A DNA stretch of 64,000 nucleotides from Hofstenia miamia (Eukaryota; Xenacoelomorpha; Acoela). The notes below the pieces were generated by a model. The model saw only the letters and a list, made by a program, of their open reading frames with translations, ran no database searches and had not been told where the DNA came from. The first letter of the stretch is position 1, and every line of letters starts with the position of its first letter. Shown here one piece after another: positions 11,932 through 21,137 of the stretch. Where the stretch lies: NCBI GenBank assembly GCA_004352715.1, contig SCFE01000063.1, forward strand, positions 708,977 through 772,976, given 5' to 3'. Both the position numbers and the translations under genes were made by a program.

Positions 11932-12131
11932 AAGAAGCTGTCCATAATAATGTCGTGGCTATTCTGAGATCATATTCACATGAATAATTATGTGAAAGAC
12001 TACTCATCAGTGTTGTGTTAATATAATGCGTAATATCTTTAGCTACCACCATGCATAGCTTCAAACGTATGCCTTCACATTTGCGGACTTTGTTTAAAAG
12101 TTTCAAAAAATTAAGGTGTCAATTTGACGCA
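11932..12131 (-). repeat. Right terminal inverted repeat of the Tc1 element
   Basis: Reverse complement of the left repeat with substitutions. The outer motif at this end has lost the TTATTATGGA part that the left end keeps, while the inner copy (11939-11952) is intact. Confidence 0.75.
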
Positions 12132-12542
12132 TATTTGTGTGTATAGATAAACATACCGCTATGTACATTGCAAAATGAAACATTGAATACATATACAGTA
12201 TAATCGGTGATTTGAAATTTTGTAAAATAGTCACATAGCATAATGGCAGGATATAAATTAAAATACATGGTGTCTCATAAGTTATGTTTTATTGTGTCGT
12301 GCGTCAAGCATATCAATTAATTATAATTTTCTGCTGCGGTAATAATAATGCTAATACCGGGAAGTTTGTTTCGCTTCACAATTCACAGCTTTCTTTTCGA
12401 AATATGAGCACATGTTGGCTATGAAATTCGACCGAAATCATGTATTGGTGGAGGGAAAGATCTCTCGATCTTTCTCCAGTGAGTGTCTATCTTTGGAGAG
12501 CATTGAATCTGCGAGTCCTTCATCTTTTAATTCGATATTCTC
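12132..12542. repeat. Tc1 flank, copy 1 of three (others 21138-22243, 23356-24469)
   Basis: All three copies continue from the Tc1 right end through the same flank. This copy lacks about 690 bp found in the others: it joins GCTATGTACATT directly to GCAAAATGAAAC. From there to GATATTCTC all three appear identical over about 375 bp. Only this copy continues beyond, into CAGCAGGCGATAG. Confidence 0.9.
12288..12293 (-). promoter_or_regulatory. Possible polyadenylation signal AATAAA
   Basis: AATAAA on the minus strand lies about 145 bp downstream of the stop codon of the candidate exon at 12438-12652. The match is common in AT-rich DNA, so it only supports the exon weakly. Confidence 0.3.
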
Positions 12543-12652
12543 CAGCAGGCGATAGTTGAAGCGTGGAACAATATGAGCATCAGTGAGTGGACACGAGATT
12601 TGTATCATTTGGAGATTCGGACATTTCACAAAACCGAGGCAACAGTGAGCAA
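12438..12652 (-). CDS. Candidate 3'-terminal exon, leucine-rich-repeat-like, unidentified gene
   Basis: The minus strand is open from about 12692 to a TGA at 12438. A possible splice acceptor (ACAACAG) sits just before 12652, so the exon would encode roughly 70 residues. The translation contains LGFVKCPNLQMIQISCPLTD and then FNYRLLENIELKDEGLADSML. This spacing of Leu/Ile with Cys and Asp resembles one or two leucine-rich repeats of the kind seen at the end of NLR or F-box/LRR proteins. The tail is charged (Lys, Asp, Glu), and an AATAAA lies downstream. The 3' part of the exon is also present, identical, in the copies ending at 22243 and 24469, both cut by gaps. I found no upstream exons. It could be a chance frame or a pseudogene fragment. 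Confidence 0.35.
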
Positions 12653-12659
12653 CTGTTGT

Positions 12660-14251
12660 GATTGTGCAACAAACCTCACTTTCATAGCAACTTTAATAAA
12701 ACGATCGCTCTGGGTTTTCGAATTTATGCAATCTTTGAAATATATCACTATTTATTGAATTTAAAGAATTCCATGCATTAAAATGTCTTGAAAGCGCTGT
12801 TCCTAAGAATCTTGATATAGCTCCTTGAGACACAATGTGTACAATTGTACACATGTAAAAACTAGATTTTTATTGAGATATGAATTTATATTCAACCTTG
12901 AATATCTTTGTTTATTAAATTAGGCTACTTTTTCGTTTTCTTAAATTTAATCCATCTAGTATAAATATTGGTATAATTTAGTATTGAACCGAAAAATGGA
13001 GGATATGGTGAAACTAGTTGAATTTGAGTGATTTACAAATCATAGTAGATTCATAAGAAGCAAGTTTTTGCATGACTTCGATGTCATAATTCGTAAGACA
13101 CTCTAAATAAAATGTTTTCAACAAAAATATGTCATTAAAATATGAGTTTGGTAAAAAATATAATACATGATTAAGTCACAATGTGTACAAATTTGCACAG
13201 ACAATTTCAATGAAAATATTAGCAATATAAAAATATTCTTAAGGTCATCAGGAACAATTGAGACAAGCAGTGCTGAGCCGCTATATAAATATTTTTTAGC
13301 ACTTCCATACAATGTGAATGTCTGAAGGGTATATAACTGAATTTTTGAATTATGTAGTCCTCTGTCGTAATTTCAAAGAAATAAAAAAAACAGCTATTGT
13401 TAAGAAGTGAGATTTTTAGTTTTACGAACCCTCTACGTGAAAATTCATAACGTAAATGTGTAAATGGACCCACTAATAATATGTATTTCAGTGTGAAGGC
13501 TTTGTACAGTGATATTGTTGAAATAGTGCTACCAACCGCCCCATATTTGTGTGTATAGCGGCATACTACATCTATTGATTCGCAGTTCCTGCATATATGA
13601 GTTTCATTGTAATATTTACTTCACTAATTGTGATGACGTATAAGTGCTTAATAAGTCCATTGCTTAGTGAATATAATTTAAGTTAGTCGTTTGAGCAATT
13701 TCCAAGTTAATTTTAAATAATATGCACATCTTTTGACATTTACCAAACGTTAATAGATATGCATTTCTATCTGACTATTAAAATTTAGACAAACTCAAAG
13801 CTAATTTTTCATACATTAATCTTACATTTTTCATAACACAGTGTTGCTATGCAGAAGTGCTAGTAACAGATTATGTTGTAAGGTAATAATTTTCGCAAAT
13901 TGCGAGTTTGAAGTGCGCAACTCAAACAAATTTCCATTAGAGCACTTAAAAAAACTTCACTTTTGCTAGATTTTACAAAATTGACATCAATTGCAATTAA
14001 AAATTATATTTTTGCGCTGCTATTGTGCGTTGCTGTATAAGCTTACGCTGTTGTTGCGCGTTAAAGCCCTTTCTTACTCATGCGTTGTTTCAAAGACAAA
14101 GTATTTGTTACCGTATATAGGTTTGACAACATTTACCTTTCTTAAATATTGTGGCCATTTAATTTTTGAAAAGTTTTCAAAATTTCATTACACACATAGT
14201 TTTTGTGCAGTGCATCTATTTACAGCCATTAAAGTTACTTTTTAAATAATT

Positions 14252-14256
<5 letters not shown>
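12660..14256. other. AT-rich non-coding stretch
   Basis: No gene is recognised. Short open frames here look compositional. Any upstream exons of the candidate minus-strand exon at 12438 would have to lie here or beyond, and none stands out. Confidence 0.4.

Positions 14257-14285
<29 letters not shown>
14257..14285. repeat. (TA)n microsatellite, left border of the Penelope-like remnant
   Basis: A 29-bp perfect TA run. The first recognisable reverse-transcriptase codon starts two bases later. Confidence 0.95.
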
Positions 14286-14286
<1 letters not shown>

Positions 14287-14287
<1 letters not shown>

Positions 14288-15174
14288 AGGACAAATTTGA
14301 AAATTTTAAAGAATCTAATCCTCTAATATACTGTAGATATGTTGATGATATAAGAAGCATCTATCAATTTTCTGAAATATTTGAATGAATATATGGCTGA
14401 AATTAAATTCGCAATTGAACATGAAAGGGACAATATGCCAAATTTTCTTGATGTTACTGTAACTAAGCACATGAATGACATTTCGACCAAGTGGTATCAA
14501 AAACCGACTTGTACAGGCCTATACATACCATTCTGTTCGAATTGCGATGAGCGTCATAAAATTAACACAATTTCGTTCCTAGTCAATTGAATATTTGAAT
14601 CTTGCTCAAATTACAAAAGCTTAACAGAAGGTTTGGATAAAATTACAAAAGATCTCAAAATAATGGATATCCACAAAAAGTAATTCGTAAGATTATTGAT
14701 AGGAAATTTTCATGCAATACACAAGATTCCAATTCTACACGTAACCAAGACAAAACAAAGTATACTGGAAGTTACCATTTATAAAATCACGACAATAACA
14801 ACTAAAGAAAACAATACGTTCATACAACAAAGAATTACCATCTTCGAAAATATGACCATTATTTTTCGCAAAAAAGACCATGGAATCCCTAATAAAGATC
14901 ATATACCAATTTCACTGCCTTCTGGTATCGTTTATTCATACGACTATGATTAATGTTCAAGTTAATACATTAGCGAGACCAGAAGACAGGCATTTAGAAA
15001 CTCGGGCAAAGGAACATATAAGAGGGCATCTACGATCCGAAATACATATACATAGATGTGAACCCAAGATGAAAAATTTTAAAATACTCGTGAAACTAAA
15101 ATCGCAGAAGCAATATGTATAAAATCAACTAAGGAAACATTATTAAATAAACAAAGACATCAAACAAATCTAAG
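14287..15174 (+). pseudogene. Penelope-like element remnant: end of reverse transcriptase plus GIY-YIG endonuclease
   Basis: Penelope-like elements encode one protein, a telomerase-related reverse transcriptase followed, in most families, by a GIY-YIG endonuclease. Reading across three frames, the expected order is visible. RYVDDI, the catalytic YxDD-type box, lies at 14335-14352. IKFAIEHE and FLDVTVTK follow, with FLDV at 14444-14455, then KWYQKPTCTGLY. NNGYPQKVIRKII is near 14660-14700. GIVYSY (14924-14941) is a candidate GIY half of the endonuclease. RHLETRAKEHIRGH (about 14988-15030) matches the arginine-rich helix of that domain. A closing LLNKQRHQTNLSIF ends at a TGA near 15174. Frameshifts and stops separate the pieces, and the N-terminal half is missing. 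The family is recognised from motif order, and the subfamily is unassigned. Confidence 0.85.
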
Positions 15175-15227
15175 TATATTTTGAAGGTCTGAATTACTAA
15201 AAGAAAAAGTTCGGGAACATTTATCCA

Positions 15228-15271
15228 AATGCTTGAAAATGACAACAATGTTTGTCGAAACATGTCGCAAT
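15228..15271 (+). ncRNA. Degenerate hammerhead-ribozyme-like core at the Penelope 3' end
   Basis: The layout follows a hammerhead. Stem I could form between AATGC (15228-15232) and GCAAT (15267-15271), with one mismatch. TTGAAAA (15233-15239) stands where CUGANGA belongs, with two changes. Stem II is GACAA/TTGTC (15241-15245 with 15252-15256) closed by a short loop. GAAA (15257-15260) is intact, followed by CATGTC, a very short stem III ending in the UC before the cleavage point. Hammerhead motifs are known in the terminal repeats of Penelope-like elements. Two core changes suggest it no longer cleaves. Confidence 0.5.
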
Positions 15272-15318
15272 AAAACATTATTGAAAAATGTTCAAAGTCT
15301 TAAGATTATAACCAGTAC

Positions 15319-15343
15319 ATATATATATATATATATATATATA
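15319..15343. repeat. (AT)n microsatellite, right border of the Penelope-like remnant
   Basis: A 25-bp AT run about 48 bp after the hammerhead-like core. With the run at 14257-14285 it brackets the retroelement. Confidence 0.95.
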
Positions 15344-16608
15344 AGGATTTTGTTTTACGTAAAAGTTTGGTATTTGTACAAGTTATATATACTTAGTTTA
15401 AATGTTGAACAAATTCAGTAATGTCACGGAATATTTCGTCGTTGTGTGGCCACATATGTGTAATGTGAAAAACCACATATTGGAGTAAACACGTTTAGAC
15501 AAAGAACACACCATTTCTTTTTTGCGGCTGTAGGCCCGCCAGTCTCATAGCACTTTTAAAAACTGTAACAACACCTCTTACCCCAACGATGATATATGTT
15601 CTATACAAGGAAAGCGTTACTTTATCATATATTCTTGTCTCAATCTGCACTGTAATCACATCAGCGATTATCGACGATTTCGCCGAACTTTTTTATTTAA
15701 GCACTAATTTTGGATACGGCTCTAATATTTGCAGCAAATAGAAAGTTAATATATTTCAGCTTAGTTGTTTTGTATTTTCTTAAAATTTATTCCTTTGATT
15801 TTGAAAGTTATCTTTAATGTTTTTGTTCAAACGTCCAAATATGCGTTTTAAAACTTATTAGATGTTCAGGTAATACACTGTTCTTTATATCATCGCATTG
15901 CAATTTAAAACTAAATTTAAAAATTTTGAAAATGGTAGACGATTTCCACATCCTTAATGTCCAATTATAACACTAAATTCATTCTCAAAAATTCATAAGA
16001 CCACACGAAAGCTTTGTTCTGGTGTCAATTGCCGCTTTTCAATCCGTCACTTGAAATGACCTTGACATAATTTAGAATTAATGGCTTCCACTATCCAGTC
16101 AGCAAGATTTAATTTCACACACTGTCATTCTTCATTTTTTCACTCTGCATGCTGCATTGACACTGTAGTTTCCAAATTAGTCAATTATTCATAAATTATA
16201 TAATTCATACTACCTCGCCGCTTCTTTTCACATTAAGAGTTGAATATTCATCAAATGAAACTTATTAACCCCTGATCTCTGATGAATTCTTTAAGAAATT
16301 AAACGCTCACAACTCACGCACTAATACCGATATTCAAATCCGAAAGCACCACGTTATAAAGGAATATTTACTCTTTCACTACCGTTTATAACCACGAATA
16401 TTTGTATCTGACTCCCTGGCCGAGGTTCGGACAATCTATTACGAGTAAGCGAAATACTTGATGTTAGGTGTTGCTGTCGTGAGCTTAAGACCTCTTTATG
16501 TAACCAAGGAGATTTTGAACGTTTTTAAAAAATCGGCCATCAGGCACATCAATGATTTCTAGCACAAATGTTTGTGTCCTCATAGTAGACAGATTTGTGT
16601 TAATCACT
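15344..16608. other. AT-rich non-coding stretch
   Basis: No gene or named repeat is recognised between the Penelope remnant and the hAT MITE. Confidence 0.45.
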
Positions 16609-16616
16609 GACATAAG

Positions 16617-17002
16617 CAGGCCTGTAGCCACGGGGGTTAGGAGGGGTCGAACCCCCCCCCCCTGGTAGATCAAGCAACCCCTCCTAGACAACAAAGATAA
16701 AATCAAAATCAGCATGTTAAATAAAATTTGTTAATTCAATTGTTGTAAGATGGCTCCTAATATTGCAATTCTAAGATCTATTTTGTTTATATTTTCACCC
16801 CGCTTTTTATCAATTACTTGATCACTATACTAGATGACCTCACAAGTCCGAAATACGCGTACGCCCATGGATGCAACAAAAATAAAATGGTGTACAGACT
16901 TTGTAAAATTTTAGTTTATATTATAAAGAAAGTTGAAATTCCCATCAACCCCTCCTGAATGCGCATCGACCTCCTTAAATGATTATGCTGGCTACGGGCC
17001 TG
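16617..17002. mobile_element. Non-autonomous hAT element with 8-bp target duplication
   Basis: The element is 386 bp. It begins CAGGCCTGTAGCCA and the reverse complement of its end reads CAGGCCCGTAGCCAGC, one mismatch in 14. It is flanked on both sides by the identical octamer GACATAAG (16609-16616 and 17003-17010). An 8-bp duplication with CAG...CTG ends is the hAT signature. Just inside each end lie GGAGGGGT-type sequences, and a run of about 12 C occurs near 16651. There is no transposase. Confidence 0.92.
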
Positions 17003-17231
17003 GACATAAGATTTCGAGAAGCACTCTGTGCATGTTTGTAATATTTGGCATGAGCAATCCCTGCGAATGTATTGAGAAAAGCCATGTTATAAACATTTGA
17101 GTACATTTTATATAAAAGGTATATTAATAAAAACCTTTGCTCATAATTACTTTTCAAATGAAGAACCACACAGCAAGTTGAATCGAATTTTTTGTGCACA
17201 TTTTTCCTTCCAATGTTTATCAAATAACTTA

Positions 17232-17280
17232 TGTCAACTGTATGTAAATGTTGTGTGGCTGTATCCACACAATGTTGACA
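17232..17280. repeat. Two-part hairpin
   Basis: The outer stem is TGTCAAC (17232-17238) with GTTGACA (17274-17280). The inner perfect stem is TTGTGTGG (17251-17258) with CCACACAA (17265-17272) around a six-base loop. The bulge between them is asymmetric, so it is a poor microRNA precursor. No function is assigned. Confidence 0.5.
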
Positions 17281-17672
17281 ATAATTAATGTAAAAAATGG
17301 TCTAGCCGTTTAAACTGACATTAGCATGATGTAGATTTTATTTGTTAAAAAGCAACCGTTTTTTGGAATTAATTTCAACGTAGTGTTGATTTTCATCCTC
17401 CTCATTAATTGTTAATGTTCTTTGTAATTAATAGTAAATTTTTAATGTGTTTGATTTTTCAAGAATACACAATTGCATCGATTTGACGAATTCATTTATA
17501 ATATAATTTTAGTACAGTAAATTCCAACTGTTTTCCTGCTCCCCACTATACACACTTAAACAAGAATATAAATTTAAAATTTTTCTTAATTTTTGTAAAA
17601 AAATTGGTAAAAAATAGATTGCAAGTGTGACATTTGTGCGCTTTGTTTGCGATGTGTTGTGCATTATGGCGT

Positions 17673-18920
17673 AGCGCGCACTGGTGATTTTTAATTTACG
17701 TAAATACGAAACTATTTAGTTTACAAAATGAAACACAGAGCTTTCTTTACGTCAACGCGCACTAACAATTTAATGATCACAGAAATTAAAAAAATCCCGC
17801 TTGATCTATTTCCGCGTTGATTAAACTGTTGACCCATAAAATAGAACATAGCGTTTTCAACGGACGTGCGTGCATTGCAATTAATTAATTGTACGATTCG
17901 TAACGATGAGATGTATTGATTCATTCAGAAGCAAGCCACGAATTATAATAGTTAAAAAATAATTCTTACAAGCAGTTTAAAAAAAATTATGGCATTAGCT
18001 TTATAAAGAGAAGTTTTTATAATAATTGGACTGAATTAATTGACTTAGAAAGAAGAATCAAGCTATAATTTAGCTCATTACCTGTATTAAATACCAGAGG
18101 TTTTATTTTAAACAACTGTTTCTCTGCCTGATATTGATAATAATAATATATGTAAGTATATGCAAAATTTGACATTATTTAGCCTAAATGTACATGTATA
18201 TAATAAATTTTGAAGATGCAAAAATAGATATTTTTCATGTTACTGTCATTGGGGTCTTGGTAAATGTGGGGCCTGGTGCGGGATGTCAATTCGTTGCCTC
18301 AACTCAAAAACTCCTAAATTTGTCTGTTAAATTTTCATTAACCGCTTTGGTGTATACTAGATATTTAATACTAAGCATTTTGTACCTTTATAACTATTGG
18401 AGCTTCAAAGTAGTCTAAAATTGTTTATTAAAGATTTTATGCTAATGTTAGGGCTCAATTTTTGGCTATTTATATAATTATTTTGTTATTTTGATGTGTG
18501 CCAAACTTGTGGCCCTGAAATTGTATAAAATTGCTTATAAGTTATATTTCTATTTTGCAGAATAAAAAAATGTACTGCCTGGTGGTGCGGTCCCACCCTC
18601 TTAGTGACGCCACTTGTAACTATGACACGGTTTCAACCAATGAGACAGAAAAATTTCTTTAAAAAATTGATCAAAACACTACGTGTTTCTTCGAAAGAAA
18701 GTAAAGAACTTCATAAGGTGTTTATGTTCCCACAATCTATCTAGAATAGTCCCTTACGCCTTTCTGGTAATATATTTTATGCTTTAAGACATGCCTTGTC
18801 GTAATGAAATCCATTCTAAAATGAGCGATTGAGGAGATTAAAAATCACTAGTGCGCACTTGACAAAATTTTGATAAACTATTTAATTTGTAAATTATTTA
18901 AATAGTCAACAGTGCGCGCT
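17673..18920. mobile_element. Possible TIR element of about 1.25 kb
   Basis: The left end, AGCGCGCACTGGTGATTTTT, matches the reverse complement of the right end, AGCGCGCACTGTTGACTATT. The similarity continues into a shared ACTATTTAGTTTA-like stretch. A second, closer match to the left end lies just inside the right end (18838-18862, reverse orientation), as if the terminal repeat were doubled there. I find no target duplication I trust and no transposase. A dispersed repeat (18260-18614) lies inside. Confidence 0.45.
18260..18614 (+). repeat. Dispersed repeat family, copy 1 (copy 2 at 41352-41631)
   Basis: This copy and 41352-41631 align end to end in the same orientation. Both start GTAAAT, soon followed by GCG(G/A)GATGTCAAT, share GTATACTAGATA and ATAACTATTG in the middle, and end with GTGCGG, CACCCTCT and GA(C/T)GCCACT. 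There are no matching inverted ends and no ORF. It could be a SINE or a non-autonomous DNA element. Confidence 0.7.
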
Positions 18921-19217
18921 TAGCCTATATGTAGCATTTCTTAAGGTTAACTATATAAACTGTATATTTAATAATTTGACATCTAAGCTGTCTTTTTATT
19001 TGTGTTTTATCTACATAGGCAAATTTTAAACTTGACTTTAAGTGTGCTTATGACTGGGAGTTTCCTCTCGTTTCCGGGGGTAAACATGAACGTCGGCGAA
19101 ATTATAGTGCACTCCATTTATGATGATGATTTTAGCTATTCTTAGTCAGAGGTCTCGCAGGCTTGGTACAGATTTGTCTTGCTATTTAATAAGCATTTGT
19201 TCGAACCAATTATATAT

Positions 19218-19517
19218 NNNNNNNNNNNNNNNNNNNNNNNNNNNNNNNNNNNNNNNNNNNNNNNNNNNNNNNNNNNNNNNNNNNNNNNNNNNNNNNNNNN
19301 NNNNNNNNNNNNNNNNNNNNNNNNNNNNNNNNNNNNNNNNNNNNNNNNNNNNNNNNNNNNNNNNNNNNNNNNNNNNNNNNNNNNNNNNNNNNNNNNNNNN
19401 NNNNNNNNNNNNNNNNNNNNNNNNNNNNNNNNNNNNNNNNNNNNNNNNNNNNNNNNNNNNNNNNNNNNNNNNNNNNNNNNNNNNNNNNNNNNNNNNNNNN
19501 NNNNNNNNNNNNNNNNN
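19218..19517. other. Assembly gap, 300 N, inside a TA microsatellite
   Basis: The left edge is TATATAT and the right edge a 31-bp AT run (19518-19548), so the break is probably caused by the dinucleotide repeat. Confidence 0.95.

Positions 19518-19548
<31 letters not shown>
19518..19548. repeat. (AT)n microsatellite
   Basis: A perfect AT run on the right edge of the 300-N gap. Confidence 0.95.
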
Positions 19549-19549
<1 letters not shown>

Positions 19550-19728
19550 CTATAAGCTTATTTTGCCACACTTAAATGCTTACTCAATATCTCTCCTCCC
19601 AAATTGGGTAAGGTTTTTCTAAAATGAAGCCTCCTGGAACAAATCATTCTTGAATTGAGAAACAGTGAACAAGAAATGAAACTTTTTGAGTTAGTGGAGG
19701 TTGCTTGGTTGATAACATTTGCATTTAC

Positions 19729-19833
19729 TTAGTTGCATTTTGGAAATGTTGTTACCATACAATTTTGTTAGTCCCAGAAAGTTCTTGAAACTGCACTGTA
19801 GAGAACGGTATCCTTGTATACTGTATACATTAA
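19729..19833. repeat. Duplicated segment, recurs at 29857-29993
   Basis: This segment matches 29857-29993 except for about 32 bp present only in the second copy. That insert is bounded by TTCTTGA and CTCTTGA, so this copy probably lost it between the short direct repeats. It is cut at 19834 by a gap, whereas the second copy continues into unique sequence. Confidence 0.85.
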
Positions 19834-20833
19834 NNNNNNNNNNNNNNNNNNNNNNNNNNNNNNNNNNNNNNNNNNNNNNNNNNNNNNNNNNNNNNNNNNN
19901 NNNNNNNNNNNNNNNNNNNNNNNNNNNNNNNNNNNNNNNNNNNNNNNNNNNNNNNNNNNNNNNNNNNNNNNNNNNNNNNNNNNNNNNNNNNNNNNNNNNN
20001 NNNNNNNNNNNNNNNNNNNNNNNNNNNNNNNNNNNNNNNNNNNNNNNNNNNNNNNNNNNNNNNNNNNNNNNNNNNNNNNNNNNNNNNNNNNNNNNNNNNN
20101 NNNNNNNNNNNNNNNNNNNNNNNNNNNNNNNNNNNNNNNNNNNNNNNNNNNNNNNNNNNNNNNNNNNNNNNNNNNNNNNNNNNNNNNNNNNNNNNNNNNN
20201 NNNNNNNNNNNNNNNNNNNNNNNNNNNNNNNNNNNNNNNNNNNNNNNNNNNNNNNNNNNNNNNNNNNNNNNNNNNNNNNNNNNNNNNNNNNNNNNNNNNN
20301 NNNNNNNNNNNNNNNNNNNNNNNNNNNNNNNNNNNNNNNNNNNNNNNNNNNNNNNNNNNNNNNNNNNNNNNNNNNNNNNNNNNNNNNNNNNNNNNNNNNN
20401 NNNNNNNNNNNNNNNNNNNNNNNNNNNNNNNNNNNNNNNNNNNNNNNNNNNNNNNNNNNNNNNNNNNNNNNNNNNNNNNNNNNNNNNNNNNNNNNNNNNN
20501 NNNNNNNNNNNNNNNNNNNNNNNNNNNNNNNNNNNNNNNNNNNNNNNNNNNNNNNNNNNNNNNNNNNNNNNNNNNNNNNNNNNNNNNNNNNNNNNNNNNN
20601 NNNNNNNNNNNNNNNNNNNNNNNNNNNNNNNNNNNNNNNNNNNNNNNNNNNNNNNNNNNNNNNNNNNNNNNNNNNNNNNNNNNNNNNNNNNNNNNNNNNN
20701 NNNNNNNNNNNNNNNNNNNNNNNNNNNNNNNNNNNNNNNNNNNNNNNNNNNNNNNNNNNNNNNNNNNNNNNNNNNNNNNNNNNNNNNNNNNNNNNNNNNN
20801 NNNNNNNNNNNNNNNNNNNNNNNNNNNNNNNNN
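19834..20833. other. Assembly gap, 1000 N
   Basis: Exactly 1000 N, likely a placeholder length. The right edge falls inside a Tc1 element. Confidence 0.95.
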
Positions 20834-21137
20834 CATTTTATATATGCCAAGGGTGGATATAAATAGACGTAGGGTTGCTATTTCTAGAATGTGGGTTTGT
20901 AATTTATCATGTACGTAGGCGTACATGTGAGAAGAAGCTGCCATAATAATGTCGTGGCTATTCTGAGATCATATTCACATGAACAATTATGTAAAAGACT
21001 TTACTCATCAGTGTTCTGTTAAATAATGCGTTATATCTTTAGCTACCACCATGCATAGCTTCAAATGAATGCCTTCACATTTGCGGACTTTGTTTAAAAG
21101 TTTCAAAAAATTAAGGTGTCAATACTAATTTGACGCA
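20834..21137 (-). mobile_element. Tc1-like transposon, right-end fragment, copy 2
   Basis: About 300 bp matching 11832-12131, including the inner TTATTATGG motif and the terminal TGACGCA. It differs by substitutions and an extra seven bases or so near the end (CAATACTAATTTGACGCA). The transposase part lies in or beyond the gap. Confidence 0.85.

Larger units (their letters stand above)
10565..12131 (-). mobile_element. Tc1-like DNA transposon, full length but decayed, long TIRs
   Basis: The element is 1567 bp, starts TGCGTCAA, ends TTGACGCA and is flanked by TA on both sides (10563-10564 and 12132-12133), the Tc1/mariner target. Long inverted repeats of about 200 bp can be followed from both ends, sharing TTTGAAGCTATGCAT and ATTACGCATTATATTAA. 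Each repeat carries an inner copy of a TTATTATGGACAG motif (10746-10759 and 11939-11952). The left outer end carries a related motif (TTATTATGGACACC, 10574-10587), giving an IR/DR-like arrangement as in Sleeping Beauty-type elements. The transposase (separate entry) lies on the minus strand. Right-end copies recur at 20834-21137 and 23244-23355. Confidence 0.9.

Noticed and set aside
11473-11967. 164-codon plus-strand frame inside the Tc1 element
   Set aside because: It is the antisense shadow of the transposase, whose motifs lie on the minus strand.
17232-17280. microRNA precursor
   Set aside because: The stems are short and the bulge between them is asymmetric. There is no extended duplex of the expected length.
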